NCBI RefSeq assembly: GCF_014385095.1
Contig: NZ_JACRTC010000007.1
Location: 37,335 to 101,334, forward strand
DNA: 64,000 bases
Origin: Zongyangia hominis
GTDB taxonomy: Bacteria; Bacillota; Clostridia; Oscillospirales; Ruminococcaceae
Direction: 5' to 3'
Part shown: positions 8,823 to 16,293 of the stretch, in pieces
Layout: each line of letters begins with the position of its first letter
Position numbering within the stretch: the stretch's first letter is position 1
Notes under the pieces: model-generated
What the model was told of the DNA's origin: nothing
Databases searched by the model: none
The model's input: the letters and a program-made list of their open reading frames with translations, nothing else
Position numbers and translations under genes: made by a program

Positions 8823-9698
8823 TTGTTCGGTTATGTCAGGCCCTGTAAGCCGGAACTCAAAATCAAAGAGTTTGAAATCTACCAATCGGTCTACTGCGGG
8901 CTTTGCAAACAGCTGGGCCGCAGTTTTGGGTATTTTGCCCGCTTTACCCTCAATTACGACTTCGCGTTTCTCGCCATGTTGGACATGGCCTTGGACGGGT
9001 CCTGTCCCCGGTTTGAGCGGCAGCGGTGCTTTGCCAATCCCCTCAAAAAGAAAAACTGCTGTCTTAAAAACCCGTCCCTGGCTTTTTCCGCGGACGTGGC
9101 CCAGATCATGCTCTATTATAAGGTGCGCGACGACATGTCGGACGGCGGCTTTCTCGGAAAGCTCCGGGGGTATCTGCTCCTTCCCTTTGTTGGGCGCGCG
9201 CGGAAAAAGGCGGCCAAGAGGCGGCCGAAGATCGACGAAATCATGAAGGAGTCCACCGAGCGGCAAGCCGCGCTGGAACAGGCGGGGTGCCAACATGTGG
9301 ACGAAGCCGCCCATCCATCCGCCGAGTTTCTCTCCCGCATCTGCGAGGAAATGGCCCGGGACGAGCGGCAAAAACGGGTGCTTGGCCGCTTCGGCTATCT
9401 TTTGGGCCGGTGGATTTATCTCATCGACGCCCTGGACGACATGGACGAGGACCTGGAAAAAGGAAATTACAATCCTTTTCTGGCGGCGTATCAGATAAAG
9501 CCGGGAGAAAAGGAAAAGATAGAAAAGGTGGCCGAGGAGGCCAAGGGCTCCCTCAATCTGACCACCGCTGAAATCGGCGCGGCCTATGAGCTACTGGACA
9601 TCCAGCGGTTTCGGCCCATTTTTGACAACGTCATCTATCTTGGATTTGCAGATACTATGAATCAAATCAGAACAAAAAGGAGCAAACAACATGAGTGA
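8823..9698 (+). CDS. DUF5685 family protein
   Basis: 291 residues. The start is taken as TTG 8823, giving [18 protein letters not shown], the conserved beginning of this family; codons before it overlap the promoter. Features: [10 protein letters not shown] (CxxC), paired NCC, a basic linker ([11 protein letters not shown]), and a helical second half with [18 protein letters not shown], an acidic D-rich stretch reminiscent of isoprenoid-synthase-like helical folds, although no prenyl-transfer role is proven. It is predicted to be soluble or peripheral. It overlaps the J-domain gene by 8 bases. Function unknown; co-occurrence with a J-domain co-chaperone suggests a protein-folding or assembly task. 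Confidence 0.8.
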   Translation: MFGYVRPCKPELKIKEFEIYQSVYCGLCKQLGRSFGYFARFTLNYDFAFLAMLDMALDGSCPRFERQRCFANPLKKKNCCLKNPSLAFSADVAQIMLYYKVRDDMSDGGFLGKLRGYLLLPFVGRARKKAAKRRPKIDEIMKESTERQAALEQAGCQHVDEAAHPSAEFLSRICEEMARDERQKRVLGRFGYLLGRWIYLIDALDDMDEDLEKGNYNPFLAAYQIKPGEKEKIEKVAEEAKGSLNLTTAEIGAAYELLDIQRFRPIFDNVIYLGFADTMNQIRTKRSKQHE

Positions 9699-10320
9699 TC
9701 CTTATAAGGTGCTGGGCGTATCCCCCAATGCCACCGACGAGGAAATCAAGTCGGCCTACCGGGAATTGGCCCGAAAATACCATCCCGACCACTATGTCAA
9801 CAATCCCTTAGGCGATTTGGCCGCCGAAAAGATGAAGGAAATTAACGAAGCCTACGACCAAATTCAGGCCTCCCGCAAGGCTGGGCACCAAAGCGGCGGC
9901 TACAATACCGGCTATGGCGCCGGTTACGGCGGTTCCGGCCGCTTTGCCGACGTGCGCCAGATGATTCAGCGGGGTCGTTTGGGAGAAGCGGAGGAAATCC
10001 TCGAGGGCACCCCCACTGACACCCGGGACGCCGAGTGGTATTTCCTCAAGGGCAGCGTCTTCTATTCCCGCGGATGGCTCGACCAGGCGTACAGTTATTT
10101 TAACCGGGCGGTCGCCATGAATCCCGGCAATCCCGAATATCGGGCGGCCCTCAACCAAATGGGTTCCCAGCGTGCCACCGGTTACAGCCAGAGCGCCCCG
10201 GGCGGCTACCGCACCAACCAGAACGCCGGCGGATGCTCTTCGTGCGACATGTGTAGCGGCCTTATCTGCGCCGACTGCTGCTGCGAGTGCATGGGCGGCG
10301 ACCTGATCTCCTGCTGTTAA
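9691..10320 (+). CDS. J-domain protein with TPR-like middle and Cys-rich tail
   Basis: 209 residues. Residues 2-60 are a J domain ([20 protein letters not shown], with the HPD triplet in YHPDHY) that would stimulate an Hsp70/DnaK. A Gly/Tyr-rich linker follows, then two TPR-like helices ([20 protein letters not shown]) and a tail with ten cysteines in the last 30 residues, including CCCEC and a terminal CC. The zinc-finger and C-terminal domains of true DnaJ are absent. It overlaps the DUF5685 gene and is followed closely by a membrane protein. The Cys tail could bind metal or be lipidated; neither is shown. Confidence 0.85.
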   Translation: MSDPYKVLGVSPNATDEEIKSAYRELARKYHPDHYVNNPLGDLAAEKMKEINEAYDQIQASRKAGHQSGGYNTGYGAGYGGSGRFADVRQMIQRGRLGEAEEILEGTPTDTRDAEWYFLKGSVFYSRGWLDQAYSYFNRAVAMNPGNPEYRAALNQMGSQRATGYSQSAPGGYRTNQNAGGCSSCDMCSGLICADCCCECMGGDLISCC

Positions 10321-10353
10321 GGCGACACTAAACGAAGGAAGGCTCAATTGACA

Positions 10354-10896
10354 ATGAAACGCAGCACCAAAATCGCGCTGGGCGGCATGATCTCGGGTCT
10401 TTGTATCATGCTCATGTTTATGACGGGGCTCTTTCCCTTTGCGACCTATGCCCTCCCCGCCCTGGCGGGACTGATTCTGGTGGCCATGGTGGTGGAGTTT
10501 GGCTCCAAGCAGGCGCTGATCGTCTATGCGGCGGTGTCCATCCTCTCCATCTTTATGACGCCCGACCGAGAAGCGGCCATCATGTTCATCGCCTTTTTCG
10601 GCCACTATCCCATCCTCAAAGGCATCATCGAGCAGATGATTCCCAACCGGGTATTGGAATGGGTGGTTAAACTCCTCACCTTTAACGCTTGCATCGTCGC
10701 GGGTTATCTCTTCATCATCAATGTCATGGGAATCTCCGAGGTCCTCGACTCCTTCGGCGACTTCGGACGCTATTCGGTGCTGGTGCTGCTGGCGCTGGGC
10801 AATGTGGTCTTTATCATCTACGACTTCGCCCTCAGTCGCGTCATCTCCATGTACATCAACTGGTTTCGGCCCAAGTTTTTGCGCAAGATTAAATAG
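10354..10896 (+). CDS. Conserved multi-pass membrane protein
   Basis: 180 residues with about five hydrophobic helices (for example MISGLCIMLMFMTGLFPF and SVLVLLALGNVVFIIYDFAL) and a basic C-terminus (RPKFLRKIK). ATG 10354 gives the natural MKRSTKIALGG start; TTG 10348 is possible and lies nearer to the GGAAGG. Third gene of the DUF5685/J-domain operon, 33 bases after the J-domain gene, and followed by a terminator. Function not recognised; the context suggests it is the membrane partner of the J-domain protein. Confidence 0.75.
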   Translation: MKRSTKIALGGMISGLCIMLMFMTGLFPFATYALPALAGLILVAMVVEFGSKQALIVYAAVSILSIFMTPDREAAIMFIAFFGHYPILKGIIEQMIPNRVLEWVVKLLTFNACIVAGYLFIINVMGISEVLDSFGDFGRYSVLVLLALGNVVFIIYDFALSRVISMYINWFRPKFLRKIK

Positions 10897-10904
10897 TGGA
10901 AGAC

Positions 10905-10926
10905 AAAGCCCTCATTGGAGGGCTTT
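10905..10926 (+). terminator. Terminator of the DUF5685 operon
   Basis: Stem aaagccctc / gagggcttt with loop attg, followed by CTTTG. Confidence 0.8.
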
Positions 10927-10955
10927 CTTTGTGACTTCATAAAGGGGGACTTTCC

Positions 10956-12038
10956 TTGTTACGACGTAGTTTTCGCTGGGTGTCTGTGCTGCTGGCGGCC
11001 TGCCTGCTCTTTGCCCTGCCCGCTTTTGCCGCCCATCCGCTGGACAGCTCCATTGTGGAGGTCCGCGCCTATCTCGACCGGCAGGGCGACAGCGCCGTTA
11101 AGGTGCTCGCCGCCCGCATCACTGGAAATGAGCCAAAAGGGAAAGACGTCCGTGCCCTGCAAAAGGAGGCCGCGGGCGAGGACGCGTCCGATGTGGCCGC
11201 TCTCACCACCCGCATTCTGGCCCTGACCGCTGCGGGCACCGACCCGCGAAGCTGCGGCGGGCTCAATCTTGTCGATCTCCTCTGCGCTTCCCCTCTGCTC
11301 GACAACGAGTCGCCCCGGGACCTGGCCTTCGCCTTACTGGCGCTTAGCTGCGGCGGCTTTGCCCCCACGGACGAAACTGGCGCCTGGACAGCCGGACATA
11401 TCCAGGAAACGTTGCTCGCCATGCAAAACCAGGACGGCGGCTTCGGACAGGTCAAAAACGCCATGAGCGACCCCCAGAGTACGGCCATGGCGGTGATCGC
11501 CCTGGCGCCTCTGGGCGGGACCCGGGGCGCGGTGGAGAAGGGCCTTGCCTATCTTGCCGGGGCGCTGCAAAGCGACGGGACCTATCTTGCCACCTCCGGG
11601 ACAAAAAGCGCCGACGCGGTCAGTTGGACCATTTTGGCGCTAAACGCATCAGGCGCCTCTGTTCAGGACGAGCGCTTTCTCAAAAACGGGCGGCCCCTCA
11701 CCGACACCCTCTTTCTCTTCCAAAACGACGACAATGGCTTTGCGGACGTCCTAGGGGAAAAGAGTGATACGGCGTCCACCTTCCCCGCCCTGTGCGCCTT
11801 GCAGGCGGTGCGTGCCGGGGGCGCTCTCTTCGATTTTACAGCAGTGTCCCTCACTCCCTATGAAACCAGCGCGGTCAAGACCTACGGCAGCTTTATCCTC
11901 ATGACCATCGGCGTCATCGCGGTCGTCTATGTGATGCTCCTGCTCACCAAAAAGCTCGGGCCCAAAATCGATGCGAAGCGCTCCCCACGGAACAAGGAGC
12001 ATTTGCCGGCAGGGGACAACCCGCCGAAAGATGAATAA
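10956..12038 (+). CDS. Secreted, membrane-anchored toroid-repeat protein (prenyltransferase/squalene-cyclase-like)
   Basis: 360 residues. Signal peptide at 1-26 (RRSFRWVSVLLAACLLFALP, cut after AFA). The middle (about 70-290) has alpha/alpha-toroid repeats of the prenyltransferase/squalene-oxidase type, seen as LLAMQNQDGGFGQ, YLAGALQSDGTY and LFQNDDNGFAD, each with the QxxDGxF-like motif. One membrane helix (about 308-332) and a basic cytoplasmic tail follow. No catalytic Asp-rich motif of a cyclase is evident, so a ligand- or polymer-binding role at the cell surface is more likely than catalysis. The start is TTG 10956, seven bases after AAAGGGGG. Confidence 0.75.
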   Translation: MLRRSFRWVSVLLAACLLFALPAFAAHPLDSSIVEVRAYLDRQGDSAVKVLAARITGNEPKGKDVRALQKEAAGEDASDVAALTTRILALTAAGTDPRSCGGLNLVDLLCASPLLDNESPRDLAFALLALSCGGFAPTDETGAWTAGHIQETLLAMQNQDGGFGQVKNAMSDPQSTAMAVIALAPLGGTRGAVEKGLAYLAGALQSDGTYLATSGTKSADAVSWTILALNASGASVQDERFLKNGRPLTDTLFLFQNDDNGFADVLGEKSDTASTFPALCALQAVRAGGALFDFTAVSLTPYETSAVKTYGSFILMTIGVIAVVYVMLLLTKKLGPKIDAKRSPRNKEHLPAGDNPPKDE

Positions 12039-12096
12039 ATTCCAAATTTTTGTGCGAAACCACAAGAAAAAGCTAGCAAAAATCATGTAATTCACA

Positions 12097-12102
12097 TATA
12101 AT
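12097..12102 (+). promoter_or_regulatory. -10 box for the RNA upstream of glmS, possibly also for glmS
   Basis: Perfect TATAAT; the -35 region (TAGCAA) is weak. RNA would start near 12109, just before the structured segment. No better promoter was found between here and the glmS ribozyme. Confidence 0.5.
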
Positions 12103-12110
12103 ATGGGTGT

Positions 12111-12258
12111 ATGGCAGCGGGTTGTTTGCCGTGCACCTATTTTTATCGGTAAGCTTTGGCGACGGTCAACATGTACGCCCTGGGGTTGGCTCTCTTTTGC
12201 GTTCCAGCCCTGACAGGCCAAAAAGCGTGTGGACATTGTACGATTGCCGCGTTGCCAA
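12111..12258 (+). ncRNA. Candidate rod-shaped structured RNA (6S-like architecture possible)
   Basis: Five nested helices can be drawn: 12112-12121 with 12247-12257 (one bulge and one G-U), 12131-12135 with 12237-12241, 12153-12160 with 12217-12226 (two-base bulge), 12165-12168 with 12211-12214, and an apical stem 12183-12189 with 12204-12210. Together they give one long irregular hairpin with internal loops, starting right after a TATAAT box. That is the overall shape of 6S RNA, but I recognise no diagnostic sequence. It could equally be the first part of the glmS leader. No credible protein is encoded here. Confidence 0.4.
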
Positions 12259-12349
12259 CATTGCCGTACGCTATTTTATGGAAAGGAAGGGGAGTGACAC
12301 AGGGCAGAACAGGAAAAATAAAGGGAAAGGAGGATCGCGGGATCTTCAC

Positions 12350-12508
12350 AAAAGCGCCATGCACCGCAGGGAACTGCACCCTGTGCGTTAACGAGGTGGG
12401 AGGAATATCGAATCTTCGGCGGATACCTCCCCGGCCGCGGATGACCGGCCGACATGCTCTCCACAAAATCCGGGGGCGACTCCGGGACAAAGGGAAAGCG
12501 CGCATCCA
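12350..12508 (+). ncRNA. glmS ribozyme (glucosamine-6-phosphate sensor)
   Basis: The order of conserved blocks matches the glmS ribozyme: AAGCGCC at 12352-12358 (cleavage expected just before GCGCC), GTTAACGAGGTGGGAGG, ATCGAATCTTCGGCGGAT, ACCTCCC with a CGGCCG stem, and a 3' domain ending GGACAAAGGGAAAGCG. In this class, binding of GlcN6P triggers self-cleavage and decay of glmS mRNA, giving feedback control. The spacer from its end to the glmS start is about 230 bases, longer than usual, and includes a strong ccggcccttt / aaagggtccgg hairpin near 12561-12587. Confidence 0.92.
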
Positions 12509-12740
12509 TTTCGCCGCTGTTGCGGAAAAAGTGAAACATAACGGTTGAATCTTATAGATATCCGGCCCTTTGCGCAAAAAGGGTCCGGTGGCTCTGCGCC
12601 TTTTTGCGGCGTCTTGGAGCCAAAAGGCGGGGGCATAGCTGCGCCCGTCTCAATAGGTGTGCCGCTCGCCACAAAAAGCGGCTGCCGCGCCGGAAGGGCC
12701 GTCTTTGTGCGCCTTTCCCAGCGGGACACGGAGGTTTTTT

Positions 12741-14564
12741 ATGTGTGGAATTGTTGGATATATCGGCAGCCAGAACGCATCAGACATCCTTATCGACGGG
12801 CTCAAAAAGCTGGAATACCGGGGCTACGACTCGGCCGGCGTGGCGGTCTTTGCGGGCAATGACATCGAAGTGGTCAAATCCAAGGGACGGCTGGCCGATC
12901 TGGAAAAGAAGATGGAGGAAGTCGGCAAGCCCCAGGGCTTCTGCGGCATCGGGCACACCCGTTGGGCCACCCACGGCGAGCCCTCCGATATAAACTCCCA
13001 TCCCCATTCCAGCGCGCATGTCTCCCTCGTACACAACGGCATTATCGAAAACTACCTTCCCCTGCGCCAGATGCTCCAAGGGGATGGCTATGTCTTCCAG
13101 TCCGAAACCGACACCGAAGTGGTGGTCAATCTCATCGACTCATTCTATCACGGCGACCCCCTGGAGGCCATCCGGGAGGCCGTGCTTCGCTTGGAGGGGT
13201 CCTACGCGCTGGGCATCATCTTTGAAGGCGAGACCGACAAAGTTTACGCCGTGCGCAAAGATAGCCCCCTGATTATCGGCTTAGGGAAAGGCGAAAACTT
13301 TATTGCGTCCGATATTCCCGCTATCCTGGGACATACCCGCGACTATTATCTGCTGGAAGAGGGCGAAATCGCCGTCCTAACCCGGGACCACGTGGAGATC
13401 AGCGACATTTACGGCAACCATGTGGAAAAGGAGGTCCAGACGGCCACCTGGGACCTGGAAGCGGCCCAGAAGGGGGGCTATCCCCACTTCATGCTCAAGG
13501 AAATCCATGAGCAGCCCACCGCCTTCCACAACACCGTCTCCCCCCGCATCGTGGACGGACTGCCCAATTTCGCTTGCGATAAGATCTGCGACGAGGATCT
13601 GCGCCGCTTCGAGCGCGTCGTGGTCGTGGCCTGCGGCACGGCCATGCATTCGGGCTATGTGGGCCAGTATCTCATTGAGCGCTTGGCCAGACTGCCGGTA
13701 ACGGTGGAGATTGCCTCCGAATTCCGGTACAAAAACCCCATTTTAAATAGAGACAAGGACCTGGTCATCATCGTCTCCCAGTCGGGCGAGACGGCCGATA
13801 CCCTGGCCGCTCTGCGGCTGGCCAAGAAACAGGGCGTCTTCGTCCTGGGCATCGTCAACGTGGTGGGCTCCTCCATCGCCAGGGAGGCCGACGCGGTCAT
13901 CTACACCTGGGCAGGGCCCGAAATCGCCGTGGCCAGTACCAAAGCCTACACGGTGCAGATTTCCGTCATGTACCTGCTGGCCATCAAATTCGCCATGCTC
14001 CGTGGCTTTGCCGACGAGGCTTTCGCGCGGGAATACACCTCGAACCTGATGAGTGTGGAAGAGCATATCGCCGAGATTCTTAAGGACAGCCAGAGCTTCC
14101 AGTTCTATGCCTCCAAGCTCCAAAACGCCCACGACCTGTTCTATCTGGGCCGGGGACTCGATTACGCGCTGGCCATGGAGGGATCTCTCAAGCTCAAGGA
14201 GATTACCTATATCCACAGCGAGGCCTATGCGGCCGGCGAGCTCAAACATGGCCCCATCTCCCTGATCGTGGACGGCACCCCCGTCATCGCGCTGGGCACC
14301 CAGAAGAGCCTGTTTGAAAAGATGGCCAGCAACATCAAAGAGGTCAAGAGCCGGGGCGCCTGCGTCTTCCTCATCTGCGACGACACCTGTGAAAACACCG
14401 CCCAGATCGCCGACTTTGTCATCAAGCTCCCCGCCCTGCCGGAAATCTTCATGCCGCTGTTGTCGGTGGCCCCGTTGCAGCTCCTCGCCTACTACACCTC
14501 CATTCTCCGGGGCTGCGACGTGGATAAACCCCGCAACCTGGCAAAATCCGTCACTGTCGAATAA
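12741..14564 (+). CDS. glmS: Glutamine--fructose-6-phosphate aminotransferase
   Basis: 607 residues. N-terminal nucleophile glutaminase domain starting MCGIVGYIG, with Cys2 the catalytic residue, which fixes the start at ATG 12741 (GGAGG six bases upstream); then two SIS isomerase domains (for example VACGTAMHSGYVGQYL and SQSGETADTLAAL) and the C-terminal DKPRNLAKSVTVE. It converts fructose-6-phosphate and glutamine to glucosamine-6-phosphate, the first step toward UDP-GlcNAc and cell wall. Single-gene unit governed by the ribozyme in its leader and closed by a strong terminator. Confidence 0.97.
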   Translation: MCGIVGYIGSQNASDILIDGLKKLEYRGYDSAGVAVFAGNDIEVVKSKGRLADLEKKMEEVGKPQGFCGIGHTRWATHGEPSDINSHPHSSAHVSLVHNGIIENYLPLRQMLQGDGYVFQSETDTEVVVNLIDSFYHGDPLEAIREAVLRLEGSYALGIIFEGETDKVYAVRKDSPLIIGLGKGENFIASDIPAILGHTRDYYLLEEGEIAVLTRDHVEISDIYGNHVEKEVQTATWDLEAAQKGGYPHFMLKEIHEQPTAFHNTVSPRIVDGLPNFACDKICDEDLRRFERVVVVACGTAMHSGYVGQYLIERLARLPVTVEIASEFRYKNPILNRDKDLVIIVSQSGETADTLAALRLAKKQGVFVLGIVNVVGSSIAREADAVIYTWAGPEIAVASTKAYTVQISVMYLLAIKFAMLRGFADEAFAREYTSNLMSVEEHIAEILKDSQSFQFYASKLQNAHDLFYLGRGLDYALAMEGSLKLKEITYIHSEAYAAGELKHGPISLIVDGTPVIALGTQKSLFEKMASNIKEVKSRGACVFLICDDTCENTAQIADFVIKLPALPEIFMPLLSVAPLQLLAYYTSILRGCDVDKPRNLAKSVTVE

Positions 14565-14578
14565 CCAAACCATTCAAG

Positions 14579-14611
14579 ACGCCTCCCGACCGACGGCCGG
14601 GAGGCGTTTTT
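14579..14611 (+). terminator. Terminator of glmS
   Basis: Stem acgcctcccg / cgggaggcgt followed by a run of seven T. Confidence 0.9.
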
Positions 14612-14683
14612 TTGCCTTTTTGTGCATCTTTTATAAATCGTACCGGAAAATCCTTCCCACCTTCACAGATCTTGGTGATTTCG

Positions 14684-14712
14684 TTTACAAAAAGGACATT
14701 ATGCACTATAAT
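14684..14712 (+). promoter_or_regulatory. Promoter of the dipeptidase gene
   Basis: TTTACA, 17 bases, perfect TATAAT. About 95 bases of leader with no evident structure follow. Confidence 0.8.
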
Positions 14713-14812
14713 TGTATACATCGTGTATCTTCCTTGCGAACTATCGCTCATATCATAGAATCCCGCGCTTTCCCCGCCTTGGGAAGCACTGGAAGAAAGG
14801 ATGATTTTTACC

Positions 14813-16075
14813 ATGAAACAATATCCCTTACAGGAGGAGCAGATGCTCAAAGACATCCAGGGCCTCCTTCATATCGAAAGCGTCAACGGCTCCGCGCCCG
14901 AGGAGGGCGCTCCCCTGGGCCGGGGGGTGGGGGACGCCATCGACTATGTGCTGAATCTCGGCAAATCCTTCGGCTTTCGGACCAAAAACCTGGACGGTTA
15001 CTGCGGCTGGGTGGAAATGGGCGAGGGCGAAGAGATCATCGGCATCCTTGTCCACGTGGACACCGTTTCGGTGGACGATGGCTGGAGCTGCGACCCCTTT
15101 GACGGCACCATCCGGGACGGCAAAATGTTCGGACGCGGCGCCTGCGACGACAAGGGTCCCGCCATCGTCTCCCTCTACGCTATGAAGGCCATTGCGGAGA
15201 GCGGATGCCAGATGAACAAGCGGGTGCGCCTCATCGTCGGCGGCGACGAGGAGAGCGGCGCTTGGAAATGCTTGGACCGCTACAAGGAAACCGAGGAGCT
15301 GCCCACCTGCGCCTTCTCCCCTGATGCCATGTACCCGGTCATCTACGCCGAGAAGGGTATCCTCCGGGTGCGCCTGAGCCGCGCGTTGGACGATGGGGTT
15401 AAGCCCATGGTCCTTTCCGCCGGCAAGCAGGCCAACATTGTGCCCGCCTATGCCTGTGCCGAGATTGGCGGCAAAAAGTACGAAGCCACCGGCATCCCCT
15501 CCCACGCCATGGAGCCGGAGCTCGGCGTCAACGCACTTATCAAGCTGTGCGGGCAGCTCTCGGAAGAGGGCTATGCCCATCCCTTCCTGGACCTTGTCAA
15601 GATGGCCAATGTCCATGACCTTCACATCGACTTTTCCGATGAGCCCTCGGGGAAGCTCACCCTCAACCCCGCTGTGGCCAAAGTCGACGCCGATCACGCC
15701 GAGCTGCGCTGCGACATCCGCTACCCGGTGACCTTTGCCCCCGAAACGGTGGTGGAAGCCATTCGACAGGCGGTGGAACCCCTGGGCTTCGCCGTGGAGA
15801 TGCAGCTCAATGTGGCTCCCCTCTATGTGGAAAAGGATAGCAAGCTGGTCACCACCCTGCAAAAAGTGTTTCACGACTACACTGGTCTCGACACCCCGCC
15901 CATCTCCACCGGCGGCGGCACCTATGCCCGGGCCTTTGACAATGCCGTGGCCTTCGGCATCTTTTTCCCGGGTGAAGTGGATATGTGCCACAAGGTCGAC
16001 GAGTTCTGGTCCGTGGATTCGATGAAGCAAAACTACCAGATTATTGCAGGGGCCATTGCGGCATTATTGCAATAG
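14813..16075 (+). CDS. pepV: M20 family dipeptidase, PepV-like
   Basis: 420 residues. Metal-site motifs of M20 peptidases: GILVHVDTVSVDDGW (first His and Asp), FGRGACDDKGP (bridging Asp), VGGDEESGAW (catalytic Glu and metal Glu), ending with DMCHKVDEFW (last His). It cleaves dipeptides in the cytoplasm using two Zn2+ ions. ATG 14813 is chosen over 14801, which abuts the AAAGG. It lies immediately upstream of an OPT-type peptide transporter, so uptake and cleavage of peptides are probably linked, though each gene has its own promoter. Confidence 0.9.
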   Translation: MKQYPLQEEQMLKDIQGLLHIESVNGSAPEEGAPLGRGVGDAIDYVLNLGKSFGFRTKNLDGYCGWVEMGEGEEIIGILVHVDTVSVDDGWSCDPFDGTIRDGKMFGRGACDDKGPAIVSLYAMKAIAESGCQMNKRVRLIVGGDEESGAWKCLDRYKETEELPTCAFSPDAMYPVIYAEKGILRVRLSRALDDGVKPMVLSAGKQANIVPAYACAEIGGKKYEATGIPSHAMEPELGVNALIKLCGQLSEEGYAHPFLDLVKMANVHDLHIDFSDEPSGKLTLNPAVAKVDADHAELRCDIRYPVTFAPETVVEAIRQAVEPLGFAVEMQLNVAPLYVEKDSKLVTTLQKVFHDYTGLDTPPISTGGGTYARAFDNAVAFGIFFPGEVDMCHKVDEFWSVDSMKQNYQIIAGAIAALLQ

Positions 16076-16244
16076 TTGATATAATCGTAAGAGATTCTTT
16101 CCAGTATTTCCTATGCATTTTGGTGCACTCTGACAAAATTCTATAATTCCTTTACTAAATATCTAAAGAATACAGAAATATGAATAAAACTTTGTGGTAA
16201 TTTGTATATTTTTTTAATTTTCTCTGTGAAAAAGATGAACAATA

Positions 16245-16253
16245 TGGTATACT
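16245..16253 (+). promoter_or_regulatory. Extended -10 promoter of the OPT transporter
   Basis: TGGTATACT, 40 bases before the start codon. A second possible promoter, TTGGTG-16-TATAAT, lies at 16120-16147. The region 16076-16293 is strikingly A+T-rich compared with its surroundings. Confidence 0.55.
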
Positions 16254-16293
16254 AAAAATTACAATGCACATTCTTACAAAAGGAGTGGAAATT

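Noticed and set aside
12156..12548. Protein-coding gene across the glmS leader
   Set aside because: The frame runs through the candidate structured RNA and the glmS ribozyme, lacks a ribosome binding site and has no protein-like composition.
12657..12740. Longer GlmS starting at GTG 12657
   Set aside because: The catalytic Cys must follow the initiator Met; ATG 12741 has GGAGG upstream and gives MCGIVGYIG.
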